Positions 1 through 9,858 of a DNA stretch of 64,000 nucleotides are shown piece after piece. The notes below the pieces were generated by a model. The model did no database searches. It saw only the letters and a program-made list of their open reading frames with translations, and was not told the origin of the DNA. A program made the translations under genes and the position numbers. Origin of the DNA: Terrabacter sp. Root181 (GTDB lineage: Bacteria > Actinomycetota > Actinomycetes > Actinomycetales > Dermatophilaceae); contig NZ_LMHU01000001.1 of assembly GCF_001428505.1 (NCBI RefSeq), positions 1,014,891-1,078,890 of the forward strand. Direction: 5' to 3'. The first letter of the stretch is position 1. Each line of letters begins with the position of its first letter.

Positions 1-830
1 ACAAGCGCGCCAAGGCTGCGGCGAAGCGCTCCGGCTCCGGTGCGCCCGGTCCGGGCGGCCGCGGCCAGACCCGGTCCAAGAGCCGCAGCAAGGCCTCGAG
101 CGAGATGGTCTACGGCCGCAACTCGGTCGTCGAGGCGCTCCGCGCCGATGTGCCGGTCGCGACGATGTACATCGCCACGCGCATCGACACCGACGACCGC
201 GTGCGCGAGGCCCTCAAGCTCGCCACCGAGCGGGGTCTCCCGATCCTCGAGACGCCGCGCGGCGAGCTCGACCGGCTCACCGACGGCGGCGTGCACCAGG
301 GGATGGCGCTGCAGGTGCCGCCCTACGACTACGCCCACCCGAACGACCTCATCGACCCCGAGATGCCCGGCATCCCGCTCGTCGTGGCGCTCGACGGCAT
401 CACCGACCCGCGCAACCTCGGCGCCATCGTGCGGTCCGTGGCGGCCTTCGGCGGCCACGGTGTCGTCGTGCCCGAGCGTCGTTCCGTCGGCATGACCGCG
501 TCGGCGTGGAAGACCTCCGCCGGTGCGGCTGCCCGCATCCCGGTGGCCCGCGCGAGCAACCTGACCCGCGCCCTCGAGGAGTTCAAGAAGGCCGGCTTCT
601 TCATCCTCGGCCTCGACATGGACGGCGACGTCGAGCTGCCCGACCTCTCGCTCGCGACGGAGCCGCTCGTCGTCGTCACCGGCTCCGAGGGCAAGGGCCT
701 GTCGCGCCTCGTCCGCGAGACGTGCGACCAGATCGTCTCGATCCCGATGAGCTCGGCCGTCGAGTCGCTCAACGCCGGGCTCGCGACGGGCGTCACCCTC
801 TACGAGATCGCCCGCCAGCGCCGCCGCTGA
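1..830 (+). CDS. rlmB: 23S rRNA 2'-O-ribose methyltransferase RlmB/TrmH family (5' end outside window)
   Basis: SPOUT-class SAM-dependent methyltransferase expected to modify a guanosine ribose in 23S rRNA. The frame is already open at base 3, coding a Lys/Arg/Gly/Ser-rich extension upstream of the internal Met at 105; actinobacterial RlmB proteins carry such a basic N-terminal tail, so the true start lies before the window. Visible parts: substrate-binding L30e-like domain ([10 protein letters not shown]), then SPOUT motif 1 ([13 protein letters not shown]), motif 2 ([10 protein letters not shown]) and motif 3 ([13 protein letters not shown]), ending RQRRR. These motifs make the family assignment firm; the exact target nucleotide is inferred. 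In actinobacteria cysS usually precedes it, which cannot be checked here. Confidence 0.93.
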   Translation, partial: KRAKAAAKRSGSGAPGPGGRGQTRSKSRSKASSEMVYGRNSVVEALRADVPVATMYIATRIDTDDRVREALKLATERGLPILETPRGELDRLTDGGVHQGMALQVPPYDYAHPNDLIDPEMPGIPLVVALDGITDPRNLGAIVRSVAAFGGHGVVVPERRSVGMTASAWKTSAGAAARIPVARASNLTRALEEFKKAGFFILGLDMDGDVELPDLSLATEPLVVVTGSEGKGLSRLVRETCDQIVSIPMSSAVESLNAGLATGVTLYEIARQRRR

Positions 831-922
831 CCGGCCGGTCGGCGGCCGGGGGGAACGACTCATACGTGTCCGGGAACTCTCGGACCCTCTGCGACGCTGG
901 TCCAGATGACCTCGATAGAGTG

Positions 923-952
923 CTGACGCAGGTCAACTACGAGCTGTAGTAC
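923..952 (+). promoter_or_regulatory. possible promoter of the DUF929-VKOR pair
   Basis: CTGACG (923-928) and TAGTAC (947-952) are separated by 18 bases, about 50 bases before the GTG start at 1004. The match to a housekeeping consensus is partial and rests on spacing only. Confidence 0.25.
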
Positions 953-1003
953 TACGAACCCCGACTGCGGTCATGCAGCGGGAGATGCCGGAGGACCGAA
1001 CCC

Positions 1004-1855
1004 GTGGCGAAGAGCAACCGTGCCGAGACGGCCGCCCGAGCGGCGCAGCTGCGCGCCGAGGCCGCCCGCAAGGACCGTCAGCGCACGCAGGTCATCGCCG
1101 CGTCGGTGGCTGTCGTCGTGGTCGTGATCGCGGTCGTCCTCGGGGTCGTCATCTCGAACCGGCCGCAGGACGCGCCCGCGGCCAGCGGGGGAGCCGCGGC
1201 GCTCGCCACGCTCGAGAAGCTGCCCTCGAGCGTCTTCGACAGCGCGCCGGCTCCGACGCCGGAGCAGGCGCCCGCCAAGCTCCAGGGCGGCACGGCCCTG
1301 ACCCAGGACGGCAAGCCGAAGGTGCTCTACGTCGGCGCCGAGTACTGCCCGTTCTGCGCCATGGAGCGCTGGGCGCTCATCGGGGCGCTGTCCCGCTTCG
1401 GCACCTTCACCGGCGTCACCGAGACGACGAGCTCGAGTGACGACGTGCACCCGGACACCCCGACGTTCTCGTTCAAGGACGCGAAGTACGCGAGCGACGT
1501 CGTCGCCTTCGAGGCCGTCGAGACGCAGGACCGCAACAAGCAGCCGCTCCAGACCCTGGACGGCGAGAACCTCGCGCTCTTCCAGAAGTTCAACCCCGGC
1601 GGCGGCATCCCGTGGATCACCTACGGCGGCACCCACGCCACCGACGGCGCGACGGTCGACGCCAACGCCTTCGAGGGCAAGACCTACGACCAGATCATCG
1701 CCGGCATCCAGGACCCCACCTCCGACATCGGCAAGACCGTGACGCCGGCCATCAACATGATCACCGCCCAGATCTGCGAGCAGACCAAGGGCCAGCCCGC
1801 CAACGTCTGCACGAGCCAGGCGGTCGCCTCCGCCTCCGTGCTGCTCAAGCGGTGA
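1004..1855 (+). CDS. DUF929 family membrane-anchored thioredoxin-like protein
   Basis: 283 aa with GTG start preceded by GGAGGA. A charged Ala/Arg-rich cytoplasmic start (about 1-25) is followed by one hydrophobic helix (about 28-50) and an extracytoplasmic domain. A CPFC (CxxC) motif in YCPFCAMERW near residue 118 is placed as in thioredoxin-fold oxidoreductases, and GGGIPWITYGG further on could hold the cis-Pro loop. DUF929 proteins are thioredoxin-like with no firmly assigned biochemistry. The next gene, 7 bases on, is a VKOR, so a role as the thiol-oxidising partner recharged by VKOR outside the membrane is a reasonable inference. Family call firm, function inferred. Confidence 0.85.
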   Translation: MAKSNRAETAARAAQLRAEAARKDRQRTQVIAASVAVVVVVIAVVLGVVISNRPQDAPAASGGAAALATLEKLPSSVFDSAPAPTPEQAPAKLQGGTALTQDGKPKVLYVGAEYCPFCAMERWALIGALSRFGTFTGVTETTSSSDDVHPDTPTFSFKDAKYASDVVAFEAVETQDRNKQPLQTLDGENLALFQKFNPGGGIPWITYGGTHATDGATVDANAFEGKTYDQIIAGIQDPTSDIGKTVTPAINMITAQICEQTKGQPANVCTSQAVASASVLLKR

Positions 1856-1862
1856 CGCCGGC

Positions 1863-2387
1863 GTGAGCCCGCTGCACGACGACGTGGCCACCGGGGAGGC
1901 CCCGGTGGTCACCGGCCCGAGCCGGCCGGTGTGGCTCGCCCCCGTGTCGGTCGTCCTCGCCGTCGCGGGCCTGCTCGTCTCGGCCTACCTGACCTTCGAG
2001 CACTTCACGGCCAACGCGACCCTCGCGTGCAGCATCGGCGGGGTCATCGACTGTGCCAAGGTGACGACGAGCGCCTGGAGCACCTTCATGGGCGTCCCCG
2101 TGGCGCTGCTCGGGCTCGTCTTCTTCGTCGTCGCCCTCGGTCTCTGCCTGCCGCAGGTGTGGCGTCGGCCCGAGCGCTGGCTCGACGCGGTCCGCCTCGG
2201 CTGGCTCACGGTCGGCCTCGGCATGGCGCTCTACCTCGTGTGGGCCGAGCTCTACCGGATCCACGCGATCTGCCTGTGGTGCACGGCCGTGCACGTCGTG
2301 ACGTTCCTGCTCTGGATCGTCGTGCTCTTCGGCCAGATCCTCTCGGCCCCGGCCGACCAGCTCGCCGTGGGCACCGAGGGGGAGTGA
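1863..2387 (+). CDS. vitamin K epoxide reductase (VKOR) family protein
   Basis: 174 aa, GTG start 7 bases after the DUF929 stop, so probably one transcript. Bacterial VKORs oxidise a DsbA-like thioredoxin and pass electrons to quinone. The protein has four or five hydrophobic helices; the loop Cys pair lies in CSIGGVIDCAKV (residues about 56-65) and the quinone-proximal CxxC is CLWC (about 138-141), with the conserved Ser of the SxW region (TSAWSTF) between. Unlike mycobacterial versions there is no fused thioredoxin domain; that role may be played by the adjacent DUF929 protein. Actinobacteria generally lack DsbB and use VKOR instead. Confidence 0.9.
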   Translation: MSPLHDDVATGEAPVVTGPSRPVWLAPVSVVLAVAGLLVSAYLTFEHFTANATLACSIGGVIDCAKVTTSAWSTFMGVPVALLGLVFFVVALGLCLPQVWRRPERWLDAVRLGWLTVGLGMALYLVWAELYRIHAICLWCTAVHVVTFLLWIVVLFGQILSAPADQLAVGTEGE

Positions 2388-2394
2388 CGGCATA

Positions 2395-2424
2395 CCGGCG
2401 CTGAGCGGGGGCTCCAGCCGTCGG
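2395..2424 (+). repeat. dispersed intergenic element, copy A
   Basis: CCGGCGCTGAGCG, a few variable bases, then GCTCCAGCC. Closely similar blocks lie at 12788 and 44114, always just beyond the 3' end of a minus-strand gene. It contains the near-palindrome GGCGCTGAGCG; preceded by GACGGCATAC, as copy C is preceded by GACGGCATC. Confidence 0.6.
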
Positions 2425-2443
2425 TGGCGCACGGCACCCGTGC

Positions 2444-3688
2444 TCAGTCGAAGCGGCTGATGACCGGCATCTCCTCGGTGTCGACGCCGAGCACGGCCTT
2501 CTCCTCCGGCTTGGCCGGCAGGACGGTGGCGACGTAGTCGCGCAGGGCGTCCTCGATGGGGGTGTCGTGACCGGCCCGCTCGCTCATGTACCAGCGGTGC
2601 TCGAGCACCTCGTGGAAGATCTCGGCGGGCTCGAGGCGGCCGGTCAGCTCGCGTGGCACCGCGCGCGTCACCGGCTCGTAGATCTTGGCCAGCCAGTCGT
2701 GCGCGACGATCTCCTCGTCGTCGCCCTGACGGTCGGTGGCGGCGGTGTACGCGTCGAGGTCGTTGAGCAGGCGTCGCGCCTGGTTCTCGCCGACGTCGAG
2801 GCCGGTGAGGCGCAGCAGGCGGCGGGAGTGGTGCCCGGCGTCGACGACCTTCGGGGTGATGACGATCTCGGTGCCGCCGATGTCGGTCGTCATCGACAGC
2901 TCGTCGACGTCGAAGCCGAGCTCGTTGAGGCGGCGGATGCGCTCGTCGACCCGCCAGCGGTCACCGACCTCGAAGCGCTCCGTGCCGGTGAGGGCGTCCC
3001 ACAGCGTGTGGTAGCGCTCGATGACCGACGCGGACACCTCGAAGGGGTCGGCGTGCTCCTCGAGGAAGCCCCCCGCCGCGAGGTCCATCAGCTCACCGGC
3101 GATGTTGACCCGGGCGATGTCGAGGTCGTGCTCGCGCTGGCCGTCGGACAGCCTCGCGTGCAGCTCGCCCGTCTCGGCGTCGACGAGGTAGGCGGCGAAG
3201 GCTCCGGCGTCGCGGCGGAAGAGCGTGTTGGACAGGGACACGTCGCCCCACCAGAAGCCCTCGAGGTGCAGGCGCACGAGGAGGACGGCGAGGGCGTCCA
3301 TGAGGCGCACGGCCGTGTCGGGCCGGAGGTTCTGGCTGTAGAGCGCGCGGTAGGGCAGCGAGAACTGCAGGTGGCGCGTGATGAGGCAGGCGTCGAGCGG
3401 CTCGCCGTCGGCGGTCGTGCGCCCGTGCACGACCCCGAACGGCTCGACGCTCGGCACGTCGAGGCGGCGCAGGTTGCGCAGCATGGCGTACTCGCGGTCG
3501 GCGATGTCGTCCTTGATCTCCTTGACGGCGAGGACGCGCGGGCCGAGCTTGACGAAACGCACGACGTGGCGCGAGATGCCTCGGGGTAGCGCGGCGAGAT
3601 AGCTCTCGGGCCACTCCTCCAGCGGTGTCGACCACGGCAGGTCGAGCAGTGCGGACTCGGGCCTGGCGGTGGTGATCTCGAGCGTCAC
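2444..3688 (-). CDS. DUF4032 domain protein with lipopolysaccharide-kinase-like fold
   Basis: 414 aa. The N-terminal half has features of the Kdo/WaaP-type kinase-like fold: an ATP-lysine-like segment (VLAVKEIKDD), a following Glu-bearing helix (REYAMLRNLRRL), and a catalytic-loop-like FWWGDVSLSNTLF about residue 150, comparable to HGD/N motifs of small-molecule kinases. The C-terminal half corresponds to DUF4032 of unknown function. The minus-strand start overlaps the stop of the upstream Pr6Pr gene by 4 bases, so the two are translationally coupled. Substrate unknown; the kinase fold is inferred from motif spacing. Confidence 0.75.
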   Translation of the reverse strand: MTLEITTARPESALLDLPWSTPLEEWPESYLAALPRGISRHVVRFVKLGPRVLAVKEIKDDIADREYAMLRNLRRLDVPSVEPFGVVHGRTTADGEPLDACLITRHLQFSLPYRALYSQNLRPDTAVRLMDALAVLLVRLHLEGFWWGDVSLSNTLFRRDAGAFAAYLVDAETGELHARLSDGQREHDLDIARVNIAGELMDLAAGGFLEEHADPFEVSASVIERYHTLWDALTGTERFEVGDRWRVDERIRRLNELGFDVDELSMTTDIGGTEIVITPKVVDAGHHSRRLLRLTGLDVGENQARRLLNDLDAYTAATDRQGDDEEIVAHDWLAKIYEPVTRAVPRELTGRLEPAEIFHEVLEHRWYMSERAGHDTPIEDALRDYVATVLPAKPEEKAVLGVDTEEMPVISRFD

Positions 3689-4344
3689 GCGTTCATCGTG
3701 GCACGGTCGCGCGACAGGCGTCGATCAGCCCACAGCGCAAGGGCGGCCAGCGCCAGGAAGAGGACGGCGATGACGGCGCAGTTGAGCAGGGTGCGGCCCA
3801 GGCCGATCGAGCCCACGTTGAGGAAGGGGTAGGGGTACCAGTCGACGAGCGGTCCGAGGGCGAGCGTGGCGGCAAGCCACAGCACCGGCCAGATGAGCGA
3901 GGGCAGCAGGTCGTCGCGGGTCACCCGGCCCCGCGGACCGAAGGCGACCCAGCCGACGAAGGTCAGCACCGGGACGACGATGTGGAGCAGTCGGTCACAG
4001 ACGAGCGAGCCCGTCGTGTAGCTCGGCGACGGGGGAAGCGCGACCGCCGCGACGATGCCGGTCACCGTGATACCGACGAGCGAGGCGAGCCGCACGACCC
4101 GGAAGAGCTGGGAGTCGATGCGGTCGCGGACGACGAGGTACATCGAGACGGCGACGAGGAGGTTCGCCTGGATGGTGAAGTAGCTGAAGTAGCGGCGCAC
4201 CTGCTCGGGCCGGGCGGTCGTCACCGCGCTCGAGTCGAGGATGTTGTCGCCCGTCGCCACGAGGTAGAGCTGGAAGACGAGTGCGAAGACCGCGACGACG
4301 AGCGTCACGAGGTGCCAGTACCGGCCGATCGTCGACTTCGTCAC
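3685..4344 (-). CDS. Pr6Pr family six-helix membrane protein
   Basis: 219 aa from a GTG start. Six hydrophobic helices alternate with short loops; diagnostic stretches are LPPSPSYTTGSLVCDRLLH and WYPYPFLNVGSIG, typical of the Pr6Pr (FAR-17a/AIG1-like) group. Some relatives of AIG1/ADTRP hydrolyse fatty-acid esters in eukaryotes, but bacterial Pr6Pr function is unknown. It overlaps the downstream DUF4032 gene by ATGA. Confidence 0.8.
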   Translation of the reverse strand: MTKSTIGRYWHLVTLVVAVFALVFQLYLVATGDNILDSSAVTTARPEQVRRYFSYFTIQANLLVAVSMYLVVRDRIDSQLFRVVRLASLVGITVTGIVAAVALPPSPSYTTGSLVCDRLLHIVVPVLTFVGWVAFGPRGRVTRDDLLPSLIWPVLWLAATLALGPLVDWYPYPFLNVGSIGLGRTLLNCAVIAVLFLALAALALWADRRLSRDRATMNA

Positions 4345-4408
4345 AGCCGGAGCCTAGGGCCTCGTCAGCCGCTGGCGCCGCACCTTGTCCAGCGTTGCGG
4401 GACAACGG

Positions 4409-4445
4409 CGCCGGGCCGGCACCCACGAGGGGTGCCGGCCCGGCG
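4409..4445 (-). terminator. hairpin downstream of the sugar ABC ATPase gene
   Basis: Perfect 16-bp inverted repeat (4409-4424 with 4430-4445), 5-base loop, no clear U-tract, which is common in actinobacteria. It lies 3' of the minus-strand ATPase gene and before the Pr6Pr gene. Confidence 0.7.
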
Positions 4446-4471
4446 GCGTGATGCGGTGGTACGCGTGTGGC

Positions 4472-5575
4472 TCAGTCGCCGACGCGCAGCCCCGACTCGG
4501 CGTTGAAGACGTGCACGTGGCCGGCCTTCGGCTTGAGGTAGATCTTGTCGCCCTTCTCCGGGGGGCGGCGACCGTCGACGCGTGCGATGAACGGCACGGC
4601 GCCGGCGTTCTCGCCGGTGGCCTCGAGCAGCTTCTGCTCGGTGGAGCCGTAGATGTAGGCGTCGGCGCCGAGCTCCTCGACGACGTCGACCGTGACGGGG
4701 ATGCCCGACTGGTCGGACGACAGCTCGAGGTCCTCGGGACGCACACCGAGCGTGACGTTCTTGCCGACGCCCGCGAGGTTCTCACGCGTCACCGGGACCG
4801 TGTGGCCGTGGAGGTCCACGCCGCCGTCGGTGACCGGCACCTCCATGAGGTTCATGGCGGGCGAGCCGATGAAGCCGGCGACGAAGACGTTGGCCGGGTG
4901 GTCGTACATGCGGCGCGGGCTGTCGCACTGCTGGAGGATGCCGTCCTTGAGCACCGCGACGCGGTCACCCATCGTCATGGCCTCGACCTGGTCGTGCGTG
5001 ACGTAGACCGTCGTGACGCCGAGGCGGCGCTGGAGCGAGGCGATCTGCGTGCGCGTCTGGACGCGGAGCTTGGCGTCGAGGTTGGACAGCGGCTCGTCCA
5101 TGAGGAACACCTGCGGGGAGCGCACGATCGCGCGGCCCATGGCGACGCGCTGGCGCTGGCCACCGGAGAGGGCCTTCGGCTTGCGGTCGAGGTACGGCGT
5201 CAGGTCGAGGATCTTGGCGGCCTCCTCGACGCGCTTGCGGATCTCGGCCTTGTCGACGCCGGCGATCTTGAGCGCGAAGCCCATGTTGTCGGCGACCGTC
5301 ATGTGCGGGTAGAGCGCGTAGTTCTGGAAGACCATCGCGACGTCGCGGTCCTTGGGGGACAGGTTCGTCACGTCGCGGTCACCGATGAGGATGCGTCCGC
5401 CGTTGACCTCCTCGAGGCCGGCGAGCATGCGCAGGGAGGTGGACTTGCCACACCCGGAGGGGCCGACGAGGACGAGGAACTCCCCGTCCGCGATCTCGAT
5501 GTTGAGCTTGTCGACGGAGGGAATCGGGTTCCCGGGGTACTGCCTCGTCGCGTTGTCGAACGTCACTGTTGCCAT
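4472..5575 (-). CDS. msiK: sugar ABC transporter ATP-binding protein, MsiK/UgpC type
   Basis: 367 aa starting MATVTFDNATRQYPG at ATG 5575, preceded by AAGGAAGG; the frame continues open upstream but that is not coding. Walker A GPSGCGKST, Q-loop FQNYALYPH, signature LSGGQRQR, Walker B FLMDEPLSNLD, H-loop VYVTHDQVEAM, then a C-terminal TOBE/regulatory domain (GVRPEDLELSS). In actinobacteria one MsiK-like ATPase energises several CUT1 sugar importers that lack their own ATPase. The divergent malEFG operon has no ATPase gene, which supports this subunit serving it and probably others. Confidence 0.9.
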   Translation of the reverse strand: MATVTFDNATRQYPGNPIPSVDKLNIEIADGEFLVLVGPSGCGKSTSLRMLAGLEEVNGGRILIGDRDVTNLSPKDRDVAMVFQNYALYPHMTVADNMGFALKIAGVDKAEIRKRVEEAAKILDLTPYLDRKPKALSGGQRQRVAMGRAIVRSPQVFLMDEPLSNLDAKLRVQTRTQIASLQRRLGVTTVYVTHDQVEAMTMGDRVAVLKDGILQQCDSPRRMYDHPANVFVAGFIGSPAMNLMEVPVTDGGVDLHGHTVPVTRENLAGVGKNVTLGVRPEDLELSSDQSGIPVTVDVVEELGADAYIYGSTEQKLLEATGENAGAVPFIARVDGRRPPEKGDKIYLKPKAGHVHVFNAESGLRVGD

Positions 5576-5801
5576 GGCTTCATTGCCTTCCTTCACCGGC
5601 AGGAACGTGCCGGACGATCCGTTGTAAAGGGTGTGCCTGCCCGGGTGAGCAGGCATCGACATCATGTCCCACTCCGGGCACGTTGACCACCCCTCGCCCA
5701 CGGGAGGGCCGCCGCGGGCACGGGTCGGGGACGTGTAGGCCCCGGCGGGGACCCCGGCGACCGGTCCCCGCTGGGTCCGATCAGGGATGTGTCCGGAACG
5801 T

Positions 5802-5854
5802 TGCAAAAAATTGCAGCAAGCGGGTTTCCGCTGTCTGCAACTTCTTGCTAGATT
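5802..5854 (+). promoter_or_regulatory. operator cluster and -10 box of the maltodextrin operon
   Basis: The 327-base msiK-malE divergent region holds two copies of GCAA-N4-TTGC: 5803-5814 (inside TGCAA-AAAA-TTGCA) and 5837-5848. A third symmetric site, AGCGG-N4-CCGCT, lies at 5819-5832. The three centres are exactly 17 bases apart (5808.5, 5825.5, 5842.5). TAGATT (5849-5854) follows the last site directly and fits a TANNNT -10 box, giving a leader of about 40 bases before malE. GCAA/TTGC half-sites are as known for Streptomyces MalR (LacI family); the lacI gene at 11743 is the obvious candidate regulator. Confidence 0.65.
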
Positions 5855-5902
5855 CCGGGGCACCGGTGGCGGCGTGTGCCACCTGGCTTCAAAGGAGAAT
5901 CC

Positions 5903-7222
5903 ATGCACAAGCGTGCGCTCGGCGCTGCTGCCGTCACGGGTGTTGCCGCCCTGGCCCTCAGCGCCTGCGGTGGGTCCAGCCCCACCACCCCGTCCGACAC
6001 CGGCGCCGCCGGCACGAGCAAGGCGACGACCACCGGTGTCCCGGAGACGCCGAGCGGCACCGCTGCTCCCGTCCGTGACGCCAACGTCGACCTCGTCATC
6101 TGGACCGACGCCGACCGCTCGAAGGCCGTGCAGAAGTACGCCGACGAGTTCGCTGCCGAGAACGGCGTGACGGTCAAGGTCCAGATCTCGACCGACACCC
6201 GCGCCCAGTTCAAGGACGCGACCAAGGTCGGCAAGGGTCCGGACGTCATCGTCGGCGCCCACGACTGGCTCGGCGAGCTCGTCCAGAACTCGACGGTCGC
6301 GCCGGTCAACCTCAGCTCCGACGTCGCGGCCAAGTTCCTGCCGAAGGCGATCGAGGCCACGAAGTTCAACGGCCAGGCCTACGGCGTGCCCTACGCCGTC
6401 GAGAACATCGGCCTCATGTACAACAAGGACCTCGTCCCGAACCCGCCCAAGACCATGGACGAGCTCGTCGCCGCCGGCGAGAAGCTCGTCAAGGAGGGTA
6501 AGGCCAAGCAGGTCCTCAGCCAGTTCGTCTCCAAGGTCGGCAACGCGTACTTCGCCTACCCGTACCTCTCGGCGTTCCCCGAGGGCGGCATCTTCGCCAT
6601 CAAGCCCAACGGTGACTACGACCCGAACAAGGTCATCGTCAACACCCCTGACTCGGTCAAGGGTGGCGACGTCCTCGCCGAGCTCGGCAAGAAGAAGGTC
6701 CTCTCGACCAACGTCGACGACACGAACCAGGACGCGCTCTTCGACACGAAGGCCGCCCCGTTCATGATCTCCGGTCCGTGGAGCGTCGCGAAGGCCAAGG
6801 AAGCCGGCATCAACTACGGCATCGCCCCGCTCCCGAGCCTCACCGGTGGCGGCGCCATGCGTCCGTTCCTCGGTGTCCAGATGTTCTACGTCTCGAGCAA
6901 GGCCAAGAACGCCGCCCTCGCGCAGGAGTTCGTCACGAACTACATCCCGCGCAAGGACGTCCAGCTGGCCCTCTTCGAGGTCGGCAAGCGCCCGCCGGCC
7001 CTCAAGGAGGCGTACGCCGAGGTCGCCGCGAGCGACCCCGACGTCAAGGCGTGGTACGAGGCCGGCATCGACGGCTCGCCGATGCCGAACATTCCCGCGA
7101 TGAACTCGGTCTGGGGCCCCTTCGGCCAGGCGACCGCCGACATCATCGCCGGCAAGGCCGGCGCCAAGGAGCGTCTCGACGCTGCTGCCAAGGAGATCAC
7201 GGCGAACATCGCCAAGGGCTGA
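5903..7222 (+). CDS. malE: maltose/maltodextrin-binding lipoprotein MalE-like
   Basis: 439 aa. ATG 5903 is chosen over an upstream in-frame Met because AAAGGAG precedes it by 6 bases and it gives a proper lipoprotein signal: KR start, hydrophobic core, lipobox LSAC at residues 18-21. The mature protein has extracellular solute-binding family 1 features (LVIWTDADRSKAV, KGPDVIVGAHDWLGELV, then YGVPYAVENIGLMYNKDLV) matching MalE-type maltodextrin binders. It is the first gene of malE-malF-malG-GH13-lacI, so it delivers substrate to the permease. Probably repressed through the upstream GCAA-N4-TTGC sites. Confidence 0.92.
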   Translation: MHKRALGAAAVTGVAALALSACGGSSPTTPSDTGAAGTSKATTTGVPETPSGTAAPVRDANVDLVIWTDADRSKAVQKYADEFAAENGVTVKVQISTDTRAQFKDATKVGKGPDVIVGAHDWLGELVQNSTVAPVNLSSDVAAKFLPKAIEATKFNGQAYGVPYAVENIGLMYNKDLVPNPPKTMDELVAAGEKLVKEGKAKQVLSQFVSKVGNAYFAYPYLSAFPEGGIFAIKPNGDYDPNKVIVNTPDSVKGGDVLAELGKKKVLSTNVDDTNQDALFDTKAAPFMISGPWSVAKAKEAGINYGIAPLPSLTGGGAMRPFLGVQMFYVSSKAKNAALAQEFVTNYIPRKDVQLALFEVGKRPPALKEAYAEVAASDPDVKAWYEAGIDGSPMPNIPAMNSVWGPFGQATADIIAGKAGAKERLDAAAKEITANIAKG

Positions 7223-7239
7223 GCTCCTCAGTCTGACAA

Positions 7240-7280
7240 GGGTTTCCGGGGTCCGTCCTGAGGGCGGACCCCGGAAACCC
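7240..7280 (+). terminator. malE-malF intercistronic hairpin
   Basis: Perfect 16-bp stem (7240-7255 with 7265-7280) and 9-base loop just after the binding-protein gene. In sugar ABC operons such hairpins usually cause partial termination or protect the upstream mRNA so that binding protein exceeds permease. Confidence 0.75.
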
Positions 7281-7372
7281 GGCCCGGGCACGGGCCATCG
7301 GGGAGCTCCGCGAGGGCTCCCCTTCGTGCACCTACGGCAACGGCGCCGGGTCGGCGCAAAAGGACGTGTCAC

Positions 7373-8916
<1,544 letters not shown>

Positions 8917-8917
<1 letters not shown>

Positions 8918-9858
8918 TGTCCGCCCCTGTTCCCACAGACCCCCGCCTCGACCACCGGCTCGAGGTCGAGACCGGCGAGCACGTCGACCACGCCCCGTCG
9001 CCGAAACGGCCGGGCGTCGGCGGGCAGGTCTGGTGGCGCCACGCCCTGGGCATCCTCGCCCTGATGTGGGCGCTCTTCCCGATCCTCTTCATCTACTCCG
9101 CAGCGACGAACCCGAGCGGCACGCTCAACACGGCGAGCCTGTGGCCCTCGGGCTTCTCGACGAAGAACTTCACCGACCTCTTCAACGACAGCTCGCGCCC
9201 GTTCTGGACCTGGTACAAGAACTCGCTGACCATCTCGTTCGTCGGGGCGCTCGGGGCGGTCTTCCTCGGCGCGTGTGCGGCGTTCGCCTTCTCGCGCCTG
9301 CGGTTCAAGGGCCGTCGCGGCGGCATGATGTTCCTGCTGCTGACGACGTTCTTCCCGGCGCTGCTCGCCATCGTCGCGACGTACATCATCTTCGCGGCGA
9401 TCGGTGACGTGCTGCCGGCGCTCGGCCTCAACACGGTCACCGGCCTGATCCTCGCCTACCTCGGCGGCGCGCTCGGGGCCAACGTGTGGCTGCTCAAGGG
9501 CTACTTCGACACCGTGCCACGCGAGCTCGACGAGGCAGCCATCGTCGACGGTGCGAGCCATGCGCGCATCTTCTTCACGATGACGCTACGACTGGTCATG
9601 CCGATCCTCGTCACGGTCTTCATGCTCGTCTTCGTCGGCCTCTACGGCGAGTTCATGCTGGCGAGCGTCTTCCTCACGGACGTCGAGAACCAGACGCTCG
9701 GTGTCGGTCTCTACGGCATGACGCTCGGCAACGACGCGAACACCCTGTTCGGGCGGTTCACGGCCGGTGCCCTGCTCGGCTCGATCCCCGTGATGCTGCT
9801 CTACCTCGCCTTCCAGCGTCAGCTGGTCGGTGGGCTCACCACGGGATCCGTGAAGTGA
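8917..9858 (+). CDS. malG: maltodextrin ABC permease MalG-like
   Basis: 313 aa starting at ATG 8917 inside the TGATG junction with malF; GAGGAGG at the malF end is its ribosome-binding site. About 45 cytoplasmic residues precede six helices. The EAA motif VPRELDEAAIVDGASHARIF lies near residue 210. The C-terminus (LVGGLTTGSVK) matches the MalG tail that reaches into the translocation path. It pairs with MalF and the divergently encoded ATPase. Confidence 0.92.

Noticed and set aside
971-1912. Minus-strand 313-codon frame over the DUF929 gene
   Set aside because: Antisense shadow; the plus frame has SD, TM helix and CxxC.
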